Below are positions 55,309 to 64,000 of a stretch of 64,000 bases of DNA, one piece after another. The notes under the pieces were generated by a model. That model saw nothing but the letters and a program-made list of their open reading frames with translations. It did not search any database and was not told where the DNA came from. The translations under genes were made by a program, and so were the position numbers. The stretch's first letter is position 1, and the number at the start of each line of letters is the position of its first letter. Source of the DNA: Parastagonospora avenae f. sp. tritici 18332-5. Taxonomy: Eukaryota > Ascomycota > Dothideomycetes > Pleosporales > Phaeosphaeriaceae. Where the stretch lies: NCBI GenBank assembly GCA_022559985.1, contig JAFJTR010000093.1, forward strand, positions 52,309-116,308. Reading direction: 5' to 3'.

Positions 55309-55700
55309 CTATAGATCAGGGCCTAGGTTTTGATTTCGCTGTCTCTCTTTCTCTGCGAGGCGCTGAGAAGCCTTATGGCGATAAACGGCATCTTCTACCT
55401 CCTGTCGCAAGGGCTTCAGTGGCGAATTGTGCAGCTTCATGATTAGATTCGCAATCCTGCTTGCGCACCTCTTCAACTCTCTGATAACAGCCTCTCCATG
55501 TTCACTACAAATTGACATAACCTCTCTCATTTGGCCAAGGCACGTGTGAACCATTATAGGAATCACGTAGTCGGGTTCATTTGTCTGCGTGAGGATACTG
55601 ATTTGGGAAGCGGTCCCTATGAAGGTGGAAAAGGGAAGATGAGAGGGCGTGTCACTACGACACCTAGAACAACAAAAGGCAGGGAAACTTTTGAGGCCTA
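55309..55700 (-). pseudogene. Small-family relic 1
   Basis: An open minus-strand frame runs from about 55710 to the stop at 55309, without an upstream Met; the first ATG in frame (55551) is internal. It contains VIPIMVHTCLGQMREVMSIC, ELKRCASRIANLIMKLH and PLKPLRQEVEDAV, which align in order with the C-terminal halves of relics 3 and 4. Missing start and N-terminal signature suggest decay or an unseen first exon. Confidence 0.4.
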
Positions 55701-55995
55701 GTGGTCATCATTGTACACAAGTTTTACTGGCTTGACCACTCTACTCGCAGTTTCATGTGACGTAGAGTTTGGAAGAGGCACATTTGCGCGCATCAGCCCA
55801 AGAACAAATGTGCATGCTTCACATGTTCTGCAGGCGCCTCTCCTCGGTACCTAGAGAGCTGAAATTTGAAAAGTAATTTTTGACAGGTCAAATGGACTTG
55901 ATGTTGTTGATCGGTCCGACCAGCTCTTCAATCAAGGATGGCTCCTTTTCTCACACCCGCCTCTTCCATCGGGTAAACCTTGTCGACCGCCTTAT

Positions 55996-56340
55996 TCACA
56001 AGCGTAAGTAAGTCCACGATATCATCCTAATCTGGCCGGGACCCACGTGGACCAAGACCTTGATCGCACAACTGTCCTCGTTGTCGACCGTGGCAATGGT
56101 GACCTCGCTGGCTGTGATGTGTCCGCCGAGTTGGTAGCGAATGATGAAAGCGATCTTGCCTTTCGCCATATGTCAGCGTAAAGCTGCGAGAAGCTCGATG
56201 TCGCGGTGTTTGATACGACGTGCTCGGTGCGGATGCGGTGACGCGGCGATCTTGGATTCAAGGGATTCGGGGCCAGTGCCATAGTTGAACACCGTGTCGG
56301 AGGCGGGAGAGACATGGTACGTAGACTCCCTGGTGGCGGA
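55996..56340 (-). pseudogene. Small-family relic 2
   Basis: Exon 2 (56159..55996) begins KIAFIIRYQLGGHITASEV right after an acceptor GCGAAAG, in phase 1, and ends early after VGPGQIRMISWTYLRL. A candidate first exon ends at 56217 with donor GTATCA and reads GPESLESKIAASPHPH, matching the TLESRI/PLEERI blocks of copies 2-4. This first-exon frame has no Met; the ATG-bearing frame (MPPPPGSL, MSLPPPT) is shifted, so a frameshift is likely. Confidence 0.5.
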
Positions 56341-56422
56341 GGCATGGCTTGAAGTTGTTGAGTAGAGTGAGGTAGTGTAGGGTAATTTGGAGGAAAAGAA
56401 CCGTGGAAGAGTTTAGAGTTGT

Positions 56423-56454
56423 GTGCGCAGTCACGCAACTAGTATGCGGTGTTT
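56423..56454. repeat. Duplicated upstream segment, copy a
   Basis: GTGCGCAG...CACG...GCGGTGTTT just upstream of relic 2 recurs upstream of relic 3 at 57198-57237, about 775 bp away. This shows that the relics arose by tandem duplication of a unit including promoter sequence. Confidence 0.6.
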
Positions 56455-56790
56455 GCTTTTACATTTTCACTTTACGGTCTAAAGATACCAATGCTCCGTC
56501 ATGAAGCAACGATCGTAACTATCTGAGGGTGTTTTTGCAGTCAACTATAGCCTGACCTAAGGCCTCATCTGAGGACTTCGTCATTGTCGCCATACACCTG
56601 GGCATGCTCACGGATCATTTAAATCCTGATCATACGATCATCAGGCTGCACATGTGCGGAATTATGTAATGTTCCTCAAGGGTGCACTAAGAAGTTTATA
56701 ATGAATCCGAAATATGTTCATTGGTGTAACATGTTGCGCCTGCTCTCACGAAATATCTTGAATTCATCCAGGCTATCTCTTCACCTTTCC

Positions 56791-57078
56791 TCAATACCTG
56801 CCAGTCGCAGCCTTGAGGATTCCGATGTCCTCTCCAAGCTGCTCCATCAAGGGCGTCGCCCTCACGCTTGGTGCGTCCTTCAGCCGCATGACATTGTCTA
56901 CAGTCTTGTTTTCAACCCGCTCCAACTGCCCGACAGCAGAATTTGTTTCCTTTGCCTCTCTCCTCATGATTTCTTGTAGCTACCCAGGACCTTCATGATA
57001 CCAAAGCGTGATTTCTCGGCAACGGTCGTGTTTGATCATGCTGACGCACTGGGCGATTTTATATTCGATTGAACTCAT
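56791..57078 (-). pseudogene. Small-family relic 3, interrupted by an in-frame stop
   Basis: From an ATG at 57078 (MSSIEYKIAQCVSMIKHD) the frame reads to a TAG at 56982-56980 after LWYHEGPG, then continues in the same frame with LQEIMRREAKETN, NKTVDNVMRLKDAP and LMEQLGEDIGIL to a TGA at 56791. The part beyond the stop aligns with relics 1 and 4, so the stop breaks a once longer protein; a mini-intron cannot be fully excluded. Confidence 0.5.
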
Positions 57079-57197
57079 ATCCAAGGCGGCCGTGACAGGT
57101 TCGAACTCTGTGTTTGCGGTTACAAGAGTCTTAAACTTTGGAGAGAGTAGAGTTGTAGAATAAGTGGGCGCAGAGGAAGAATCTGGTTTTTTACTTC

Positions 57198-57237
57198 GTG
57201 CGCAGTGACGCAGTCACGGGACGTGCGTGCGGTGTTT
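57198..57237. repeat. Duplicated upstream segment, copy b
   Basis: Counterpart of 56423-56454, with the same GTGCGCAG and GCGGTGTTT ends and a slightly longer middle. Confidence 0.6.
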
Positions 57238-57596
57238 GAATTCACTACGCTAGACTATAGATGTGCTGCTCTATCATGCACAAACGTCACGGCATCAACA
57301 CTACAGCAGTCATGGTTTCAAAAAAAGCATCGCTGAAGATGGCCATGCTGACTGTTGACACTGCGGTGTAGGAAGTAACATGTAGAAGAATTTGAAGTTA
57401 GGCTACAGGCAAAAGATGAGAACCAGAAAGTGGATAACTCATGTCTTGACTGATTACGGTACGTAAATACCTTGTAAGGCATTTCCCAAGTTTAGGAAGA
57501 GTACATGTGTAGCTCCGACGTTCTGTGCAATGCGGCATGCCCACAGTCCATCGATCGTTCTACGATTACCAATCCTCAATCACTCTCGTCGTTGTA

Positions 57597-58075
57597 TTAT
57601 TTGTGCATGTCATTGATGTCATCTACCATAGTAGTGAAGTGGTCATTATCCAAACCAGCAAGCGGTATGACATTCTCCACTGTGTCGTTCATGATGGTCG
57701 TCAATGCGGTCACAACGCACTGTCCGTCTTCCGCTATCACTGACACAACCATCCTGAAGTCTTTCAAGCCAGTCTGAACGAGGATCATGATCTCTCGGCC
57801 TTTCAAGCATTCCAAGCCACTCTTGTATACCGCTGCCCTGGAGGAGAGCACTGAGACTACGTTGGCGGCGACGTTGGGACTGTGCTCGTAGCGGATGACG
57901 AAGGCGATGTTGTCTTGGAACAAGATTATTAGCAGCTACGTTCGGGCAATTCTTAATGGATTGATAGGGTCAAACGTACTGGCCAAGGACTACAACTCAC
58001 TGTGGCTCATACGGCCGCGGTGCAGGTTAAGACCAGCGGCGATCTTGCCCTCGGGGGGGGCTGGGAGACAGCCAC
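57597..58075 (-). pseudogene. Small-family member 4, start codon not found
   Basis: Exon 2 (57913..57597, 105 codons) starts NIAFVIRYEHSPNVAANV after the acceptor TTCCAAG with a good branch site (GCTAATAA) and runs intact through GREIMILVQTGLKDFRMVV to MVDDINDMHK. A first exon ending at 58001 with donor GTGAGT reads EGKIAAGLNLHRGRMSH in the right phase (87-nt intron). No initiating Met is present in that frame after the preceding stop, so the gene is either broken or has another 5' exon. Confidence 0.5.
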
Positions 58076-59693
58076 CCTGACGCACAAACGGCGGAATATC
58101 AAATAAGCACCAGCTTCAAAAGCTTAATTATCGCTTCTCTAACTGAGAGAATTACGAGACATTCTGAGGGCCCCCAATCTCCTCAACAGCACGTCGTACA
58201 TTTGACGTTGCAGCGGTCAGTCCTTTTCTCCTAAATCCCACCACATTTTGCGACAGTCAATATACCATCTCCTCCAAGCACATACACCGTTCCTAAGTGC
58301 ACCCTTATCATTGGCGTCGCACTGCCACCGAAGCAATGTGCTGGAACTTAAGAACGAAGAAATCCATCGCACCGGGCTCCTGTCTTGACTGTCAACTTGT
58401 AAACACCTTACAGTACCCTGTCATAATTCCAAGTCCACCAGTATCCCCACCATCTAAATCCCACCCACCGCAAATCCCCCAGCCTCACGCCACCGCCCCC
58501 CCTCAAACAACCTGTCAGCCATGGCCTTCAGGTATTCTGCCCGAGGCGTGATCCATCTCAACTTCCCACACTCCCACACTAGTCCTATTGAGGTTTAGCG
58601 CGTGACTTCATGTTTATACAGATCCTTCCTCCGTAGCACCTGATACATCACGATTCTCCCTATTTCCAGTGCTTCTGACACAACCCTCTCCCACCCGACC
58701 CAAAAATCCCCCCTCAACCCCATCCACCCTACCCCAACAACGCAGCCGTCCCTTCCGAACAGATGCTACAATCTGCAAAACACTAGCATGGTGTCCATGA
58801 TCCTCGCCCACTCCCTAATAGCATTTCCGTCGTAGCTTGTTTAGCGCAAGTAAACTCCCACAATCCCGCGCTACATTCTCAAAACCCGTTGCAGAACGGA
58901 TGTTCCCCAAGACTGTTAGCGATGGGAAGGAGAGGATGGCGGGCAGAGATGATGATGAGGTAGCTAATCGAGCCTGAAAGGGAATTCGATGAGATGTGAA
59001 CGCGCTCTGAGACGCGACGTTGTGGTGGCCTGCAGCGAGCTTGCCCTCGAGGGAGGTAGTATTGAATGCAGGGGACGGAATGTGCTGAGGTTTTGGGGAG
59101 GCTGTGTGGATCCACAAAGGTTTGATGCACTAGTCAAACGTGGTGAAAAAACCCCGAATAAATGAAAGCGAAGAAACAGGTTGACTTTGCGCGCACTTGC
59201 GTATGTTCACAGTCTTACGCCTTGAAAGCACGTGCTGCTCGCCGCAAGCTCCAGAAACTTCGGACTCGTTAATTGCAGCACATGAAAAGCTGACAAAAGC
59301 AGTTGCGGTGTGGTGTGGAAGATGTGCCATACCTCACCATGTAGAACATGTCTGAGTCAATGTATATTTCCGTCGATTTCACAGCACCGCCAATTCGAAC
59401 ATGCGCTCAAACTGGCTCAAACCTCCTCAAACTTCATCTTCATCAACCAATCATTTCTTAAGATACTTGAGGTATAGAACCAAAATATATCGAATCTCCT
59501 AAGCATACACATCGCACAACCCACCCCCACCACAAGTCCCGATACCCAAATACTTTCTTTATCAATACATCGCATAGTCCATCACATAAGCTTAGCTTCC
59601 ATTCCCTTCATCACATACCCCCCCTCGCAAACCATACCCAATACCAAATTCACACCAAAAACGCCCCCACCAACCTTACATCTACATGCCAAT
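58076..59693. other. Intergenic
   Basis: About 1.6 kb, C-rich in parts, with no supported gene; small frames at 58815-59330 have no features. Confidence 0.5.
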
Positions 59694-61384
59694 TCACCTC
59701 CCCTCCTTAATCTTCACACAATCCGCAAACTGCGGAAACGTCCCGCGAAAAGTCGGTCCAAGCGTCCAATTCCCGAGATCGCGGAGGTGGCTCTCAAAAG
59801 CGGGATTAATCAGCCACTGGTCCTCTTCCTTCGGCAGGGGGCCGAGTGGAGGTTGCGGTGTGGACGGGTCCTGCGGCGAGCCGGCGTGCACGCGTGTGCT
59901 CGGCGCTGCGGAGAAGGATGAAGATGTGACGGAAATCGTGGAGGTGTTGACTTTGGATGCGGGGAGGAGGACGTCTTGGGGTTCGTAGGGCCAGTTGAGG
60001 GAGACGGTTGTGGTGAAGGGGATGAAGAAGTTTTGGAAGGAAAGGAAGGGTTTGGTCTGGCAGAGGCGGTCGCGGAGACGGGGCCTGCATATAACAATTA
60101 GCGATACATAGAGGGGAAATTGATGCTCGACTCACCAAGGCAAATGATCAAACCAACACGGATGCCCGATAAACAACTGCGTCGGCCGCGGCGTCACCCA
60201 ATGCGGCAGCCTATCGTAATTCTCCTGACTCGGTTCAATCTGCCACCGCATGACCAGGTACATGATGAACACGATAGCCACCTGCTCCGGCTTCCCACAT
60301 ATGTCCGGGAACGTGCGCAGAATCTCGGTGAAGAGCTGGGACAGCGGGTGCGACTCGACCTGCCGCTCGGGATACACGAGGGATGTGAAGTTGGGATATA
60401 GCGGCCCGACGAGCGTCTTGATGGGCACGCCTTCTGCCGCGCGCGTCTGCCGGTCTTGCAGGAAGGTGAGCAGGATGGCGTCGAGGGGACATGTGGGGGA
60501 GGAGTTGCGCGGGAGGGTCAGGTGGGCGACGAGGTTTGGGGCGTATTGGGCCTGGCTGTCGCTGCTGACGTTGTACGGCTGGGGGAGTTGTGGGGGAGGC
60601 AGGTTTGGATCCACCACTCGAGCCTGGTTGTTGTCGAGCAGGAAGTCGACGCCTAGCCGCTCGTCGAAAGGCATGTCGGGTGCGTTTAGTTGCGGGCGCG
60701 TGGCCTCGAAGCGTGGGCTGTTGTCGTTGGAGTAGCGGCGCATGTGGCTGGTAGGGCCTTCGCTGGGGTACATCCATGGCCGACCTGGGTCTGTTACTGA
60801 GGGTGAGTGGACGCCGTTTGTAGGCGTTCCTCCTGCGGCTATGTCTTGGAGGGTCGCGTGGAATTGGCGCGGGTCAGAGGGTTGTTGTATGGGCGCGTCG
60901 CGGTGGGGTGGTAGGACGGTCAGAGGGGAGCGTTCTGCGGCTGCTGCGAGTTCTGCTATATATCAGCATGGGAACATGCTGAAGATAGACCATACATACC
61001 ATTGAGACCACCAACCGGGCCTGCGTCCCGCAGAATTGGCTGGATGAGCGTCATGACGCTGTGCAGCCTCTTTCTGATGTCCGCATTCTCAGCCTGGACA
61101 GCCTCCTTCTCTCTGAGCACGACCTGCAGGTCATGGTACGGCTGCTGGTTCTCCAGGTCCCTTATCCGCTGATTGAGTCTGTCGATCTGATTTTTCGTGC
61201 GCTCGCGAATCGCGCGCTGGGCCTCGCGGTCGTTCGCGCGCTTCCTGGCCAGCTGTTCGGGCGTGAGGTTGGCGACACCACGCGAATTGGGCCCGGTGCG
61301 GCGCTTCTTGTTGGAGCCATCTTCGGGCTGCTCGCTGTCTCTTAGCTGGGACGAGGGCGTGCCCGCGTCGGCCGGGGACGCCAT
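59694..61384 (-). CDS. bZIP transcription factor with DUF3425 C-terminal domain
   Basis: Exons complement(59694..60084, 60136..60952, 61000..61384), introns 51 and 47 nt, 530 residues. The basic region at ~40-65 is RKRANDREAQRAIRERTKNQ, followed by a heptad-like zipper (IDRLNQRIRDLENQ, LREKEAVQAEN). A Pro-rich linker leads to the DUF3425 domain from ~290: LDAILLTFLQDRQ, LVGPLYPNFTSLVYPER, HPLSQLFTEILRTFPDI, and RWQIEPSQENYDRLPHWVTPRPTQL split across motifs, ending CWFDHLPW. Nuclear DNA-binding regulator typical of Pezizomycotina; targets unknown. Confidence 0.94.
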
Positions 61385-61680
61385 GATGGTTATTATGCGC
61401 AGAAGGAAGAGGCCTTACTCGTAAGGAGTGCCTGAAGTCGCCTACTCAAAAATTCGCGAGTCATTTCTCGGGAAGGCACGACATGGGTTCTTTGCCCGTC
61501 GCGCCTTCCTTGGCTTGCTGGCCCCACAATTTCCCCAGCCTCGGGTAATGACCTCCGCTCCGAGATGCATGGGCATGTGCAGACGACGTCGAGTAAGCTC
61601 GGGCGCTTGTGACTATGGCATGATTTAGTCTGATGTGCTCCTGGAGCTGAGTCTATCTCAGCTCCCTCATATCCAACACC

Positions 61681-62859
61681 ATGGCAGACCAAAATGTCAG
61701 CAAGCTAGGCATCGCCTCGGCCGTCTTCAAAGCTGGTACATAAACAACAGCTGATTCTCATCTCTATTTACTAACATCCCCAGTCGGCTCAGCATCTGGC
61801 CGTCTCGTCACCTCTCCATTCAAGGGGACCAATGGCTCCAACACATACTTCAAAGATGTCATGTTCGCCATGTTCCGCACCCAACTAGGCAACCTGGACC
61901 TCGCCCAAGACCGCTACCTGAACGGCCAAACAACGCCCATCTATCTGCAATTCGCCAAAGACAACAAATTCAAGCCCGAGAGCATCACACTACCCAGTGG
62001 AACGCAGGCGCACTGGTTCGGCAGCAGCTCTGCGAAGAAAATCATCATCTACTTTCATGGTACATCTATCAAAACATAGAGAGGTGCTACCTCATGCTAA
62101 TTGTATACAGGCGGCGGCTACGTAATGCCCTGCGGCCCCGGCCACCAACTCTGGCTCAACGACCTGCAAAACTCCCTCGGCCCCTCCGTCTCCGCCCTGC
62201 TCCTCGCCTATGACCTCGCCCCCGAACACCCCTACCCCACCCAACTCACCCAAGCCGTCGAGCTCCTCCGCCACCTCACCGAAACCGAAGGCCGCGATCC
62301 CGCCGACATGATCCTGGGCGGCGACAGCGCAGGCGGGAATCTCGCGCTGGGCTTGTTGTCGCATATCGCGCACCCGCACATGGAGATCCCGCCGTTGAGG
62401 CTGCAGGGCAGGATTGGCGCCGCGATGTTGATTAGCCCGTGGGCGAGTCTCACGCAGACGCATACCCCGGCGTTTAGCGAGAATAGGGAGAGGGACATGT
62501 TCGACGCGCGCACGCTGACGCGCTGGTCCGGCGCGTTCCTCGCCTCCTCATCCCCCTTCGCCGGCGACTTCTACTCAGAGCCCATCCTCGCAAGTTCCGA
62601 ATGGTGGGCACCCGTAGCAGATGTTGTTGGCGAGGTGCTTATCTGGGCGGGCGATAACGAGGTGCTGAAAGATGGCATTGTGGCGTTTGCGCAAAAGTTC
62701 AGCAGGGGGTTTGGCGGCGCGGGTGGGATTGTCGACGTGGTTGTTACGCCCCAGGCGTGTCATGAGGAGATGATTGTGGAGCGCATATTGGGGTATAAGG
62801 GGGATTCGGGGACGGGGAGTCAGGGGGTTGTCGAGGGGTGGGTTAAGGCGAAGCTGTAG
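61681..62859 (+). CDS. Alpha/beta hydrolase, hormone-sensitive-lipase type
   Basis: Exons 61681..61735, 61784..62059, 62111..62859 (introns 48 and 51 nt), 359 residues. The splice at 62059/62111 rebuilds the oxyanion motif IIIYFHGGGYVMPCG; the nucleophile elbow is ILGGDSAGGNLAL; AYDLAPEHPYPTQL is characteristic of the HSL family; acid and His residues lie in WAGDNEVLKDG and TPQACHEEMI. It would hydrolyse esters or lactones. It is divergent from the bZIP gene, sharing a ~300-bp promoter. Confidence 0.92.
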
Positions 62860-63190
62860 GTTGGGAGGGATGGGTGGTGGCTTGAATGCGATGAGCGTCT
62901 TGAGTAAATCTGTGTTTCCAGCGTGTAATTACATATACATTCATGATCATGCAGTTGCTCATCATCATCTCGTTTCGTTCAACCACACATCAGACGCTCT
63001 TCCCCTCCACCATGTCCTGTCCTATCCCGTCCCACCACATATCCCCACTTTCTCGACCAAGACATGTACCGATACCGTCCGTCTTTCCACAGCAAACATC
63101 GCCAATAAGCTCGGGACACAGTTCTTTTCGCAGAGAAGACGAAGACATTGGTTGAATGTCAACTGCGTTTTTGGAAAGAAGCCACATGGA
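62860..63190. other. Intergenic
   Basis: About 330 bases 3' of the hydrolase; no supported gene. Confidence 0.4.
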
Positions 63191-63192
63191 CG

Positions 63193-63275
63193 ATATTGTC
63201 TTTCGCTATCTGTCTTTCGCTATCTGTCTTTCGCTATCTGTCTTTCGCTATCTGTCTTTCGCTATCTGTCTTTCG
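63193..63275 (+). repeat. 14-bp minisatellite, about six copies
   Basis: The unit CTGTCTTTCGCTAT is repeated in tandem almost perfectly; the first copy is altered (ATTGTC) and the last is broken by TTTCGAG. There are no spacers, so it is not CRISPR-like. Confidence 0.9.
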
Positions 63276-63860
63276 AGAAAAGCACAGGGACTTATTGATT
63301 TGAGGAGAGAAGAGGGAGGGACAAAGAGTAGGGTTATATACTCCAATTCAACATCCCAACTTTTCTGGTCGCGTCATAGATTGTCGTTTGATTACATGCC
63401 AACTCTCAGCTCGCTCGACTGACACATGTACGTCTTCTACAGCTGGCAGCACCCATGCGCTTAGACGAATACTCTTTTGGTGAAGAAGAACGAGGACATA
63501 TGCACATCTTGCGAATTTTTTTTCTTTCTTTTGGCGAGAAGCACCGCAGTCATTGTCGGGGTTTTTTGCTCTCTTTTGAGAAAAGCACAGAGACTCTTTG
63601 GATTGAGGAGAAAGTGCGAGGGAAGGGTGGATTTTCACATTGTCCTATACGCCTGCTTAACTGTCACATGTGCCGGTGGTATATGTTTCTCGGCGAACAG
63701 CACCCATGATAGCAGTACGCGTGATCTTTTTGGCCGGGAAGACAAAGACATTGTTTCGGCAAAATTAGGTCTTTTGTAGAAGGAAGACAGCGCAGACAAT
63801 ATTTCATGTCTGTGATTTTTTGGTGTTTTTGCAAAGAAGACGGTGCAGGCACATTTTGAT
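63276..63860. repeat. Diverged repeats of about 300 bp
   Basis: GAGAAAAGCACAG(A/G)GACT followed by TTGA-GGAGA occurs at about 63274 and 63578; CAGCACCCATG occurs at about 63446 and 63699; GAAGACAAAGACATTG-like boxes occur near 63128 and 63738. Style resembles the 31-32.7 kb region. No protein frame is supported. Confidence 0.5.
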
Positions 63861-63883
63861 CTTAGTCTTGCTTTTTTTTTTTT

Positions 63884-63884
63884 G

Positions 63885-63915
<31 letters not shown>

Positions 63916-63918
63916 TTT

Positions 63919-63960
<42 letters not shown>
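63884..63960. other. Poly-G tract, possible sequencing/assembly artefact
   Basis: After a T run (63872-63883), about 77 bases are almost only G, broken by one A (63887) and TTTTT (63916-63920). Such a long G run is unusual in nuclear DNA and typical of low-quality or gap-edge sequence. Confidence 0.7.
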
Positions 63961-64000
63961 CTCGATATCCCAACCCACCCTCTCCTGTCGTTTCGCCCGG

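Noticed and set aside
60235..60777. 180-codon second minus-strand frame within the bZIP gene
   Set aside because: Arg/Pro/Ala-rich alternative frame of the DUF3425-encoding exon; typical GC-rich shadow.
63193..63275. CRISPR-like array
   Set aside because: The repeats are 14 bp, directly adjacent without spacers, and the genome is eukaryotic; it is a minisatellite.

Overview
The window is nuclear DNA from a filamentous ascomycete (Pezizomycotina; a Dothideomycete is possible but not shown). Support for this: many 44-92 nt introns with GTAAGT-like donors, CTAAC/CTGAC-like branch sites and CAG/TAG acceptors; a U2 snRNA gene; and fungus-specific families (Chs7, Gpi11, Zn2Cys6 and bZIP-DUF3425 regulators, SAT4/rhodopsin-domain and UstYa/DUF3328 proteins). 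All exon joins below were made by eye and checked for frame closure.

Layout. 0-1.2 kb: 3' part of a Bud14-like gene. 1.9-14.7 kb: a probable secondary-metabolite cluster with two O-methyltransferases, a SAT4 membrane protein, three UstYa-type oxidases, a cytochrome P450, an FSP1/AIFM2-like oxidoreductase, and a tiny secretory peptide gene (8912-9134) that looks like a ribosomal-peptide (RiPP/dikaritin) precursor carrying two copies of IRYPD. 15-18.9 kb: a tandem array of five small uncharacterised proteins of one family. 19.2-21.4 kb: acetoacetyl-CoA synthetase. 21.4-26.8 kb: gene-empty. 26.8-30.1 kb: alpha/beta hydrolase and SET-domain protein. 30.1-32.8 kb: diverged repeats. 32.8-36.5 kb: phenol-hydroxylase-like FAD monooxygenase and a GT8 glycosyltransferase. 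37.5-39.8 kb: translin and Gpi11. 40.5-40.7 kb: U2 snRNA. 41.3-49.8 kb: unknown proteins and a Zn2Cys6 regulator. 50.6-54.4 kb: Chs7 and dihydroxyacetone kinase. 55.3-58.1 kb: four decayed members of the small-protein family. 59.7-62.9 kb: bZIP regulator and HSL-type hydrolase. 63.1-64 kb: repeats ending in a suspicious poly-G tract.

How the cluster could work (inference). The precursor enters the secretory pathway through its signal peptide. Proteolysis frees the Tyr-containing core. The membrane-anchored UstYa proteins (and perhaps the P450) oxidatively crosslink it, and the methyltransferases and FAD enzyme tailor it. The SAT4 protein may sense or assist transport. No other class of backbone enzyme (PKS, NRPS, terpene synthase) is visible near these genes, which favours a RiPP product.
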